Shown here one piece after another: positions 1 through 6,956 of a stretch of 42,603 bases of DNA. The notes below the pieces were generated by a model. It searched no databases, was not told the DNA's origin, and saw only the letters and a list, made by a program, of their open reading frames with translations. Position 1 is the first letter of the stretch; each line of letters begins with the position of its first letter. Position numbers and translations under genes: made by a program. Origin of the DNA: JAGVWJ01 sp964588555 (GTDB lineage Archaea; Micrarchaeota; Micrarchaeia; Anstonellales; Bilamarchaeaceae); contig CAZPPT010000013.1 of the NCBI GenBank assembly GCA_964588555.1, positions 1-42,603 of the forward strand. Direction: 5' to 3'.

Positions 1-328
1 CAAGAACTGCATCCTTCATTTTACGATATTCTTGTGGGACGTCAAGAATCCAACGATATTTTGTATTCGGGTCGATGTATTCTATTGCCCTGCCCAATTT
101 TTGCCCCGGTTTATTATAGGCTGCAATGGTACCCGACCACCCGCGAAATACGGGGAGCAATTCAGTTGGTTCTACGCCACTGACAAGCAAGTCATCCAGG
201 CGTTTGTTTGAAGCGATGACCCGATAGGAGCAGTCTGCATTCTTCAAGGCATCAATAAACGGCACCCCCTGCGTAGAATGAATAAAAACAGCTAGCTGGG
301 TTCCTCGTAACCGCGGTCTTCGTGCCAA
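1..328 (-). CDS. Unknown protein, N-terminal part only (runs off window edge)
   Basis: An open frame on the minus strand enters from the window edge and is first closed by an in-frame TAG at 347-349. It encodes at least 109 residues with ordinary protein composition and codon use like its neighbours, including the stretches AVFIHSTQGVPFIDAL and YRWILDVPQEYRKMKDAVL. I chose the TTG at 328 as start. An AT-rich TATA-like stretch (about 368-378) lies upstream, but no ATG is available near it, so the start is uncertain and the gene could be 5'-degraded. I do not recognise the family and no signal peptide or membrane segment is visible. It is divergent from the DUF421 gene. Confidence 0.45.
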   Translation of the reverse strand, partial: MARRPRLRGTQLAVFIHSTQGVPFIDALKNADCSYRVIASNKRLDDLLVSGVEPTELLPVFRGWSGTIAAYNKPGQKLGRAIEYIDPNTKYRWILDVPQEYRKMKDAVL

Positions 329-377
329 TTGAAGTGCAATGTGTATCTAACAACCCCCGCTGATGAGTTAATATAAT

Positions 378-482
378 ATGAGTAAAAAGGTTTTTAACAT
401 AATTAGGAAAGAATGCCTCGCGAATGATTATATATTACGTCAACAGCTATTTGTAAATGAAATTCGGAAAAAATACGATTGA
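378..482 (+). CDS. Possible 34-residue small protein
   Basis: A short frame starts with ATG right after an AT-rich stretch and ends at TGA (480-482). It encodes MSKKVFNIIRKECLANDY followed by a charged, helix-like tail. It fills most of the gap between the edge gene and DUF421. The amphipathic, basic composition is plausible for a real small protein, but there is no Shine-Dalgarno motif and no recognisable family, so it may be chance. Confidence 0.2.
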   Translation: MSKKVFNIIRKECLANDYILRQQLFVNEIRKKYD

Positions 483-531
483 CGTACTTGACTGGCAAAG
501 GGTTTTTTTTGGAGAATTTTAAGCTGATTAT

Positions 532-1152
532 TTGTTGGAAGTAGGGGTCAGAACTGCAGTCATGTTTTTACTGTTAATAATACTAATGCGGCTTTATGGA
601 AAAAAAAGCGTGTCTGAGATGACCGTAATAGAGCTTATAATAGTCCTTGGATTAAGCTCTGCCGCAGGAGATCCGATGTTCTATTCGGAGGTCGGGATAG
701 CCTGGGGCATAGTTGTGATTTTTGTTGTCTTGATATTGTATAAGATACAGTCAATAGTATCAGAAAAAAATGAAACTGTAGAGAACATACTAAAGGGTGA
801 CCCAGCACTCGTTATTAAGGATGGAAAGATCGTGAAAAAAGCGATTGACAAGGAAACAATTGCAAAAGAAGAATTGCTGATGTTCTTAAGGGCAGAGGCG
901 ATAGAGTCCGTGGGACATGTCAGGGAAGCGTACCTTGAAATAAATGGAACATTAAGCGTATTTAAATATCCCCAAAGGAAGCGAAAAAAAGGCCTTCCGA
1001 CCATGCCCGAAGGTGCACAAGGCACCCAAGTCTTCATGGAAGGAGAGAAAGTTCCGAAAGATTCTGAATACGCCTCATTTAATGGAAATGACGTCAGGAA
1101 ATTTGCCAAGGGACAAAGGTTTGCAAGTGGGAAGTGGGTAAAGGCACGTTAA
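532..1152 (+). CDS. DUF421 (YetF/YcaP-like) membrane protein
   Basis: 206 aa from a TTG start. The N-terminus has two to three membrane segments (about residues 8-20, 32-45 and 52-72) separated by the family's conserved MRLYGKKSVSEMTVIELI loop. A small soluble alpha/beta domain follows (NILKGDPALVIKDGKIV, then EELLMFLRAEAIESVGHVREAYLE), the typical DUF421 C-terminal domain. The role of DUF421 proteins is poorly defined; the soluble part is predicted to face the cytoplasm. The C-terminal ~60 residues are basic and less conserved in appearance. The start is ambiguous because no ATG is available; a GGAG lies about 18 nt upstream. It stands alone, convergent with the tRNA-Thr gene. Confidence 0.8.
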   Translation: MLEVGVRTAVMFLLLIILMRLYGKKSVSEMTVIELIIVLGLSSAAGDPMFYSEVGIAWGIVVIFVVLILYKIQSIVSEKNETVENILKGDPALVIKDGKIVKKAIDKETIAKEELLMFLRAEAIESVGHVREAYLEINGTLSVFKYPQRKRKKGLPTMPEGAQGTQVFMEGEKVPKDSEYASFNGNDVRKFAKGQRFASGKWVKAR

Positions 1153-1187
1153 CAAGCCGCAGAAAAATATAAGATAAAATGGAAAAA

Positions 1188-1452
1188 AGCCCCCGGCGAG
1201 AATTATTCGTTTCGCCCTTTTTAGGATCTCTCGCCTTTCTCGTATGAAAAAGGGCGAGCCCCAAAAACAGAAAAGTCTGTTGTCAGTTATCTAAAAAAGG
1301 TTGACCTAAAAACAAATTGAAACAACCATTCGTTTTCTTTTGGGGCACTAGACCTTTTCTTTAGAAAAGAAAAGGGCTAGACTTGAACTCGCGACCTCGC
1401 GCTTACCAAGCGCGCGCTCTTTAGTGATTAGTTACCACTGAGCCACAGGGGC
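1188..1452 (-). tRNA. tRNA-Thr(GGU) interrupted in the T arm and D loop
   Basis: Read on the minus strand, all canonical tRNA parts are present but split. Acceptor 5' strand GCCCCTG (1452-1446), TG, D stem GCTC/GAGC (1443-1440, 1419-1416), G26, anticodon stem CGCGC/GCGCG with loop TTGGTAA (1409-1403, anticodon GGT), variable loop AGGTC, T stem GCGAG (1392-1388) and T loop TTCAAGT (1387-1381). The T-stem and acceptor 3' strands are not adjacent: CTCGC and CGGGGGC appear about 180 nt further on (1200-1196, 1195-1189), pair fully with GCGAG and GCCCCTG (one T-G wobble), and are followed by discriminator T1188, the usual archaeal tRNA-Thr U73. The D loop carries 13 extra nt (1432-1420). Removing both insertions gives a standard 72-nt tRNA without encoded CCA. 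A T-run (1183-1188) may terminate transcription. Confidence 0.85.
1201..1380 (-). other. Putative ~180-nt T-arm intron of tRNA-Thr
   Basis: This is the segment between T-loop residue 60 and T-stem residue 61 of the tRNA-Thr gene. The exact junction is ambiguous by about 2 nt because CT is present at both ends. It is rich in inverted repeats: CCTTTTCTTT/AAAGAAAAGG (1353-1375) is a perfect 10-bp hairpin, and near its other end CTCGCC/GGCGAG (about 1231-1258) encloses a second stem. GCCCTTTT near the 5' end can also pair with AAAAGGGC near the 3' end, which would close the whole intron. GTTC/GAAT can form a 4-bp helix at the junction, a relaxed bulge-helix-bulge candidate. No convincing protein is encoded within it. 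Confidence 0.65.
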
Positions 1453-1479
1453 AAATAGATAGAAGTATCGTAGGAACTG

Positions 1480-1489
1480 TTTAAAAAGG
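1480..1489 (-). promoter_or_regulatory. TATA box of tRNA-Thr
   Basis: CCTTTTTAAA on the minus strand lies about 30 nt before the first tRNA nucleotide (1452), the expected archaeal BRE/TATA spacing for a transcript starting just upstream of the tRNA. Confidence 0.55.
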
Positions 1490-1601
1490 ATATTATAAGA
1501 AATGAAAAAGGGAGCTAAAAACAACTTTTTAAACTCTTTCTAACACAATTAATATGAAACACTGCTATAAAAATAAGGAACAGGTTAATAAGGGGGATAC
1601 C

Positions 1602-2399
1602 ATGCAGGAAAAACAGGCATTTGGGGGAGACGACGATAGCACACCGCAGGAACAGCTGCCGGTGAAAAAACCAGTCCTCCATAAGTTTGCAAGTAAGCCG
1701 GATGCAAACATACGGGATATCTTTTGGGACATAATTGCGGACTATGCAATGAAAAAACCGCCTGCCAGACAGGAACTTGAATCCCTTAACCATGAACGCA
1801 TGGCACTCTTAAGAATTGCATTAAGCGTCATGGAAAACCCAAAGACAGCGTATCTTGGCCTAAGCAGAAATTTTACTGCACTATATTCATTAAAGCTCTT
1901 TCTTGATGCCGGTTGGCTTGACGTTGTTGAAGAATTCCTCGTAAAAAGCTATGAGGAACACAAGAAAGCGCCGCCGATCATAGTTGCGGCAATAAAAAAA
2001 CTGCTTGATGAGAAAACATATGGGGCAATGCTCACCGAACTTTTTAAGAATATGATCCGAACACACAATGCCACTGCAGCAACACTTGCCTTCATTTCAA
2101 AGGTCGGAGATAAAAAATTGATATTGCTTTTCAAAAAGGAGATACTTATTATCGCACGAAACGATATAGAGGATAACCAGTTTTATGCGATGCATATACT
2201 TGCCCAGATTATGAATGAGGAGGCAAAAATGACGCTCATGACCCTTATGTCCCATTGGGACGAGGAAGTGCGGCTTACGGCGGTGAACCTACTTAAAAAA
2301 GAAAAGGATCCCCAGATCGTTGCAGCAGCACAGCGCCAATACGCAATTGAAACAAACCCCGCCATAAAAAAAATGCTGGCACGGGTAAAACAGGGGTGA
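1602..2399 (+). CDS. Helical-repeat (HEAT-like) protein of unknown function
   Basis: 265 aa. I chose the ATG at 1602 because it follows a strong Shine-Dalgarno (AAGGGGGAT); an in-frame ATG at 1554 sits about 25 nt after a TATA box (1526-1533) and is a possible leaderless alternative adding 16 residues. After an acidic, low-complexity N-terminus (residues 8-20) the protein is almost entirely alpha-helical. The C-terminal third (for example HWDEEVRLTAVNLLKKEKD, then QIVAAAQRQYA) resembles HEAT-type paired helices used in protein-protein contacts. No catalytic motif or membrane segment is seen. The KH-domain gene follows 9 nt later, so the two are probably co-transcribed and could share a role in RNA processing; that link is inference. 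Confidence 0.75.
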   Translation: MQEKQAFGGDDDSTPQEQLPVKKPVLHKFASKPDANIRDIFWDIIADYAMKKPPARQELESLNHERMALLRIALSVMENPKTAYLGLSRNFTALYSLKLFLDAGWLDVVEEFLVKSYEEHKKAPPIIVAAIKKLLDEKTYGAMLTELFKNMIRTHNATAATLAFISKVGDKKLILLFKKEILIIARNDIEDNQFYAMHILAQIMNEEAKMTLMTLMSHWDEEVRLTAVNLLKKEKDPQIVAAAQRQYAIETNPAIKKMLARVKQG

Positions 2400-2408
2400 G
2401 GGATAATT

Positions 2409-2933
2409 ATGGAGGTTATACGAATACCCCACGAACGGGTTTCGGTTCTTGTAGGAAATAACGGGAAGAACAAGGAACGGATCGAAAACGAATGTACGGT
2501 ATCACTAGGCGTGCATTCGGACGGGGAAGTGGAAATTGAAGGGGAAAGCATGTATACCTTTTTCGCAAGGGACGTCATAAAGGCAGTTGGGCGGGGATTT
2601 GATGTTCCGGTTGCACTTAAGATTGTCAAGGAAAATTATCAGTTTTACCTTATAGACCTGGACGAATATGCGAAAACAGAAAAGGCAAAGGTACGGGTAA
2701 AGGGACGCATTATCGGAGAAAAGGGAAAGGTCAAGACGGAGATCGAGAATGCGACGGAGTGCTACCTAAGCATATATGGCGACACTGTTGGCATTATTGC
2801 AAAGATAGACACCATGGAATATGCAAAGGAGGCACTTACGCTCATTATAAGCGGGGCGCGGCATTCGAGTTTGTTTACATACCTTGCGAAGATAAAGCGG
2901 CAATTACTGGGAGAGCGGCTTGTGGGGAAATAA
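2409..2933 (+). CDS. Two-KH-domain RNA-binding protein (Dim2/Pno1/Krr1-like rRNA processing factor)
   Basis: 174 aa with two KH domains in the order typical of the archaeal Dim2/Pno1 family. KH1 has the loop VGNNGKNKERIE (G16-G19). KH2 has GRIIGEKGKVKTEIE (GEKG at 103-106), followed by the conserved end in which IISGARHSSLFTYL leads into a basic C-terminal helix. Eukaryotic homologues bind the 3' end of pre-18S rRNA during small-subunit maturation, and the archaeal protein is expected to act on 16S rRNA. Length is normal for the family. It lies directly downstream of the helical-repeat gene and ahead of top6B, which has its own promoter. Confidence 0.88.
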   Translation: MEVIRIPHERVSVLVGNNGKNKERIENECTVSLGVHSDGEVEIEGESMYTFFARDVIKAVGRGFDVPVALKIVKENYQFYLIDLDEYAKTEKAKVRVKGRIIGEKGKVKTEIENATECYLSIYGDTVGIIAKIDTMEYAKEALTLIISGARHSSLFTYLAKIKRQLLGERLVGK

Positions 2934-2969
2934 GAAAATGCCGAAACTTGCCAGAATTTAGGAATTACC

Positions 2970-3035
2970 TTTAAATATCTTTAGTTCGTCTAAATAGTAA
3001 TCCTCTCATTAGGTGAAAAAATATTAGGTGAACAC
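2970..3035 (+). promoter_or_regulatory. Promoter and leader of top6B-top6A
   Basis: TATA box TTTAAATAT at 2970-2978 predicts a start near 3000. The ~36-nt leader contains a 10-bp direct repeat ATTAGGTGAA at 3008-3017 and 3023-3032; the second copy is the Shine-Dalgarno (GGTG) just before ATG 3036. Confidence 0.55.
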
Positions 3036-4643
3036 ATGGCAGACGGCCACGACAAGATATTCTCACATTTTAAGGAACATTCGGTAGCGGAATTCTTCAA
3101 GAAGAACAAGCAGATGCTTGGGTTTTCAGGCAAAGTGCGGTCGCTTACTACGATCGTACACGAGCTTGTGACAAACAGCCTTGATGCATGCGAGGAAGCG
3201 GGGATACTCCCAAACATCAAAGTGGAAGTACGGGAGCTCGGAACTGACCATTATCTTGTCCATGTCGAAGACAACGGCCCGGGCATCCCAAAAACACACG
3301 TTGGCAAGGCACTAGGGCAGATGCTTGCAGGGACGAAATTCCACCGATATGTACAGCAGCGGGGACAACAGGGAATTGGTGCGGCAGGGTGTACCATGTA
3401 TTCCATCCTTACGACCGGAAAGCACCCACGGGCCATATCATATTACAAAAATAAAAAAATCTCATGTGAGATCGGCATTGATTTTAAGACCAACCGCGCG
3501 GAGCTTGTGAACCTGGTTGAGGAAGAAAACGCGGAAGGCAAAAACGGGCTCGTATATGAAGCTGAATTTAAGGACGTAAAGTATGAAAACAGCAATTACG
3601 GCGTATACGAATACCTTCGAAGAACCGCGCTTGCAAACCCCCATGCAGAGATAGGAATCCAGGGGCCTGACGGGCAGCTTGTCGTATTCCCGCGCTCAGT
3701 AGAACAGAACCCGCCACGACCGCGTGAAGTAAAGCCGCACCCGCTTGGGATAAGCGCGCACGAACTACTTGACCTTGCAAATGGCCACCACGAGCACAAG
3801 AAAATCTCCCTCTTTCTCCAGCACGGCCTTGCACGAGTAAGTGCAAACAAGGTAAATGAACTGCGCGAACTGACCAAAACAGTTGATTTTGAGAAGGACC
3901 CGCGAAACATAACCTGGGAGGAAGCGGAGCTCATCGTCCAGGCATTTAAACAGGTAAAATGGATCGCCCCGGAAACGGATTCCATCGTGCCGATCGGCAA
4001 GGAACAGGTTGAGAAATCATTTATGAACATATTTAACCCGGAAATACTTGCGGTCACAGAACGATCCCCGAAAATATACCGTGGCGGGGTCCCGTTCATG
4101 GTTGAAGCCGCAATTGCATACGGCGGCGGCATTGGCCAGGCAGGGAAAAAAGGGGAGATAATGCGGTTTGCAAACCGGGTACCGCTCCCCTTTGATGCGG
4201 GAGGCTGCGCACTTACTGAAAGTGTGAAGAATGTGGAGTGGTCACGGTACAGCCTTAAGGAATTTGATGAAGAACCGATCGTCGTCCTTGTAAACCTGGT
4301 AAGCGTACACGTGCCATACACTGGCGCAGGGAAACAGGCAGTTGCCCAGGAAGAGGAAGTAATGGACGAGATACGAAATGCAGTCATGGAAGCTGCGCGT
4401 TCGGTGCAAAGATACCTAAGCGGAAAAAGAAAGGCACACGAACTCGAAACAAAAAGAAAGGTAATTTCAAGATATATTCAGCAGCTTTCAAGCGACCTAA
4501 GCGACCTTGCAGGGACAAATGAACGGGATATGATTAAGAACAGGCTTCTTAAGATTGTTGAGGACAAATACGTAAAAACGGACGAAGAAGAGAAGGTTGA
4601 AAAACAGGAAGAAAAAATAGTTGAAGAAGAGATTAATGAATAG
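3036..4643 (+). CDS. top6B: DNA topoisomerase VI subunit B
   Basis: 535 aa, full length. The ATPase subunit of the type IIB topoisomerase dimerises on ATP to capture a second DNA duplex and works with Top6A to relax and decatenate DNA. GHKL (Bergerat) motifs are all present: N box VHELVTNSLDA (E43, N47), VEDNGPGIP (D79, G81, G83) and the ATP lid GQQGIGAAG (110-118). The transducer 'switch' lysine lies in VPYTGAGKQAVA. The C-terminus ends in a charged coiled-coil-like tail rich in E and K. The start follows GGTG (3027-3030). top6A begins 8 nt after the stop, giving the usual archaeal top6BA operon. Confidence 0.96.
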   Translation: MADGHDKIFSHFKEHSVAEFFKKNKQMLGFSGKVRSLTTIVHELVTNSLDACEEAGILPNIKVEVRELGTDHYLVHVEDNGPGIPKTHVGKALGQMLAGTKFHRYVQQRGQQGIGAAGCTMYSILTTGKHPRAISYYKNKKISCEIGIDFKTNRAELVNLVEEENAEGKNGLVYEAEFKDVKYENSNYGVYEYLRRTALANPHAEIGIQGPDGQLVVFPRSVEQNPPRPREVKPHPLGISAHELLDLANGHHEHKKISLFLQHGLARVSANKVNELRELTKTVDFEKDPRNITWEEAELIVQAFKQVKWIAPETDSIVPIGKEQVEKSFMNIFNPEILAVTERSPKIYRGGVPFMVEAAIAYGGGIGQAGKKGEIMRFANRVPLPFDAGGCALTESVKNVEWSRYSLKEFDEEPIVVLVNLVSVHVPYTGAGKQAVAQEEEVMDEIRNAVMEAARSVQRYLSGKRKAHELETKRKVISRYIQQLSSDLSDLAGTNERDMIKNRLLKIVEDKYVKTDEEEKVEKQEEKIVEEEINE

Positions 4644-4651
4644 GTGAATGG

Positions 4652-5746
4652 ATGTCAGAAAAAGATGCAGTTACTAAGCTTGAAGGCCTTGGAAAAAAAA
4701 TGGTAAAGGAAATAAAGGACAATGAAGGCCCAACATTCGAGACAGTTCTTCGTACCAGGAGTAACACGATCTATGATGAGGGCGTTGGGTGTTTACGTAC
4801 CGGCGACAAGCGGGAGATACGAAAATTCCTAAGCATTGCACAGGCGCGGACATTCATGCAGACAGTTGCCGTCGCGGCAAAAACAAAGAAATTTATCGAC
4901 GAAAAACTGCATGCGTCAATCAGAAGCCTTTTTTACCAGCTTAAGTTCACCCTTGGCGAGGATATCGACGAGGACATGTTTTCTGAACAAAGCGAAAGTA
5001 ACGCATTGGTTGAAGACCTTGAGGTTGCACTTGGCATAAAACGGGAAGATTTGCACCTTACGACTGAACGTAAGGGAGTTGTCGCAGGACCGATCATAAT
5101 CAAGGATAAGTTCGGTGGTGAAGTAAACACCATTGACGGGACGGCAATGGGCCGTTCGGGATGGGGCATCCCAAGCGATGTTGATAATGACATAGAATTC
5201 AAGACAACTGCAGATTACGTCATAGTAGTTGAAAAGGACGCCATGTGGCAGCGCCTCAATGAGGATAAGTTCTGGAAAAAGGAGAATTGCCTGCTTATTA
5301 CGCCAAAAGGCCAGTCATCTCGCGGCACACGACGCTTACTTCGTAAGCTTGCTGACAAAAAATTGCCCATTTACTGCTTTATGGACTGTGATGCGTGGGG
5401 ATGGTACATCTACTGGACGATCAAGACGGGAAGCATGAACCTTGCATACCTTGGCAGGGACTTCGCAACACCCGAATCAAAATTCATCGGCGTGACCATG
5501 GATGACATTGAGGAATTCCAGTTCCTGCAAAAACTCACCATCAAGGCAAAGGATGTGGACATCAAGCGCGCAGAGGAAATGCTTGATTATCCATGGATCA
5601 ACCGGCACAAGGAATGGGTACGGAACCTCAAACTTGTTTTAAGTACAAAGAAAAAGATTGAGCAGGATGCATTACAAGGGCAAAGGCTAACGTTCGTTGG
5701 GGATTACATTAGGCAAAAAATAGAAGGCAAGGAATGGCTCCCATAA
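4652..5746 (+). CDS. top6A: DNA topoisomerase VI subunit A (Spo11-like)
   Basis: 364 aa. This is the DNA-cleaving subunit; it forms the A2B2 enzyme with Top6B and makes 5'-phosphotyrosyl double-strand breaks. The winged-helix (CAP) domain contains the catalytic tyrosine in HASIRSLFYQLKF (Y95). The Toprim domain shows VIVVEKDAMWQRL (conserved Glu) and CFMDCDAWGWYIY (the DxDxxG metal site). Length matches archaeal Top6A. The start follows GGTGAATGG directly after the top6B stop, indicating translation coupling. Confidence 0.96.
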   Translation: MSEKDAVTKLEGLGKKMVKEIKDNEGPTFETVLRTRSNTIYDEGVGCLRTGDKREIRKFLSIAQARTFMQTVAVAAKTKKFIDEKLHASIRSLFYQLKFTLGEDIDEDMFSEQSESNALVEDLEVALGIKREDLHLTTERKGVVAGPIIIKDKFGGEVNTIDGTAMGRSGWGIPSDVDNDIEFKTTADYVIVVEKDAMWQRLNEDKFWKKENCLLITPKGQSSRGTRRLLRKLADKKLPIYCFMDCDAWGWYIYWTIKTGSMNLAYLGRDFATPESKFIGVTMDDIEEFQFLQKLTIKAKDVDIKRAEEMLDYPWINRHKEWVRNLKLVLSTKKKIEQDALQGQRLTFVGDYIRQKIEGKEWLP

Positions 5747-5937
5747 GGGGCAGCACTCCGCTCGCTCCAGCGCGTTCGCACTTCTTCTTGCTCTTCTCTC
5801 GAAAAGCGAGCTTTTCTCGATCACTCGCTCTGCACATATTATATGCCCCCCAACGCGATTTAGCTCCGTAAGCACGTTCCTTTCTAAGGGAGCTAAACCG
5901 TGTTGCCTTGAGGGTTCCAACCCCCACTTTGTTCTGC
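5747..5937. other. Convergent intergenic region with structured repeats
   Basis: The 191-bp gap between the ends of top6A (+) and the kinase gene (-) holds no gene I can support. It contains a short imperfect palindrome around 5798-5821 (CGAAAAGC/GCTTTTCtCG), a TATA-like ATATTATAT (5836-5844) and the long hairpin listed separately. It may serve as a two-way terminator or encode a small RNA. Confidence 0.5.
5851..5905. repeat. Long hairpin: 17-nt arms, 21-nt loop
   Basis: Left arm CAACGCGATTTAGCTCC (5851-5867) pairs with GGAGCTAAACCGTGTTG (5889-5905) at 16 of 17 positions (one G-T wobble, one A-C mismatch). The loop contains a further CCTT/AAGG mini-stem. A TATA-like sequence ends 7 nt before the left arm. 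Strongly paired and GC-containing, it is longer than an ordinary archaeal terminator; a small structured RNA is possible. Confidence 0.6.
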
Positions 5938-6918
5938 TTAGAGAAATGTTTCTAATTCGTCTTGTAATGCACGGGCGCTTCTTGGCCGTTCATCGTGGTT
6001 GACGCTAAGGCAGCGCAGGACAACTTCTTCAAGACGCTTTGGCACGCGCGCCTTTATTTTATGCGGCGCAAGCACTGGAAGATACGGATCACTACGGCGG
6101 TCGCCAAGAAAGAGTGGCGGTTTTCCAGTAAGCATATCGTAGAGGATAGTGCCGATGCCGTAGACGTCGATCCGTGGGCTGAAAATGCCTAGAAACTGCT
6201 CGGGCGCCATGTTTGAAATACTCCCGTCAGGAGAAGCCGGGTCGATGATGTTTCGTACTGACTTCATAAAGCGCGCAAACCCCAAGTCAAAAAGAAGCGG
6301 ACTAAACGGACGGTCTTCTGTAAAAAAGATATTTGACGGCTTGAGATCGGCATGGATGATACCAGTTGCATGAAGGCAGGAAACACGTTCGCAAATGGCA
6401 ATTGCAACCTCAACTGCGCGGTTAAGCGGAAAAAATTTATGGTTTTCAAAAAAATAGTCTATTTCGTCCGCAAGCGTTTTTCCCTTGATAAGGGGCATGA
6501 TAATAAATGGGTCATGAAACGTGGTAAGGCCAAAATCAATAATTGGCATGACCCCCGGTGCGTCTGCAACGGCCATAACAAGCGCCTCTTGGAGTATAAA
6601 TGCCCTCGCATCTTTTTGGGAAAAACCTGCGCCTAAATTTTCAAGAAGAAATGCCCGCCGTAACAATTTTGCCGCATACGGCTGACAGCCTCGGTCAAGG
6701 ACGCGATATATGTCTGCCACACCGCCTTGGCCAGCAAGCGAATGTATTGAATAGGTGCCATATCGACCAGTAAGGCTATCACCAATACGGGCAAGTGCAA
6801 CACGCATATCTTGAAATGGTGCATCATACTCAGGCTTTGAAGTAAATGAACGAATGTCATTGGCTAAGGTACGCCGTACCCAAAACCGATTGGGTAGAGA
6901 TTTTAGTCTGGCACTCAT
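5938..6918 (-). CDS. Hanks-type serine/threonine protein kinase
   Basis: 326 aa from the ATG at 6918, which lies about 26 nt after a TATA box (ATTTAAATTC, 6940-6949), so the mRNA is probably leaderless. The kinase fold is complete: glycine loop GQGGVADIYRV (63-68), lysine YAAK (K84), alpha-C glutamate (E111), catalytic loop HADLKPSN (D191, K193, N196), metal site as DLG (D211) instead of DFG, and MAPE (238-240). HAD in place of HRD makes it a non-RD kinase, so activation-loop phosphorylation may not be needed. There is no membrane segment or sensor domain; a ~50-residue N-terminal extension precedes the fold. It follows the SLT lipoprotein gene by 38 nt and may control the surface proteins encoded there (inference). 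Confidence 0.9.
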   Translation of the reverse strand: MSARLKSLPNRFWVRRTLANDIRSFTSKPEYDAPFQDMRVALARIGDSLTGRYGTYSIHSLAGQGGVADIYRVLDRGCQPYAAKLLRRAFLLENLGAGFSQKDARAFILQEALVMAVADAPGVMPIIDFGLTTFHDPFIIMPLIKGKTLADEIDYFFENHKFFPLNRAVEVAIAICERVSCLHATGIIHADLKPSNIFFTEDRPFSPLLFDLGFARFMKSVRNIIDPASPDGSISNMAPEQFLGIFSPRIDVYGIGTILYDMLTGKPPLFLGDRRSDPYLPVLAPHKIKARVPKRLEEVVLRCLSVNHDERPRSARALQDELETFL

Positions 6919-6956
6919 GTTATAAATAATGGGTAGGAAAGAATTTAAATGGAAGG

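Noticed and set aside
1340..1452. tRNA-Thr as a pseudogene or as a permuted tRNA with GAAAAGG as acceptor
   Set aside because: The distant CTCGC/CGGGGGC/T segment restores all stems in the normal order, so an interrupted tRNA is the better explanation.
3596..4387. 263-residue open frame on the minus strand within top6B
   Set aside because: Antisense to a gene with a complete set of GHKL motifs; composition is Ser/Thr-rich shadow coding.
5845..5930. Possible tRNA in the top6A/kinase gap (GGGTTCCAACCC resembles a T arm)
   Set aside because: Position 57 would be C instead of a purine, the T stem does not extend to 5 bp and no acceptor or anticodon arm fits on either strand.
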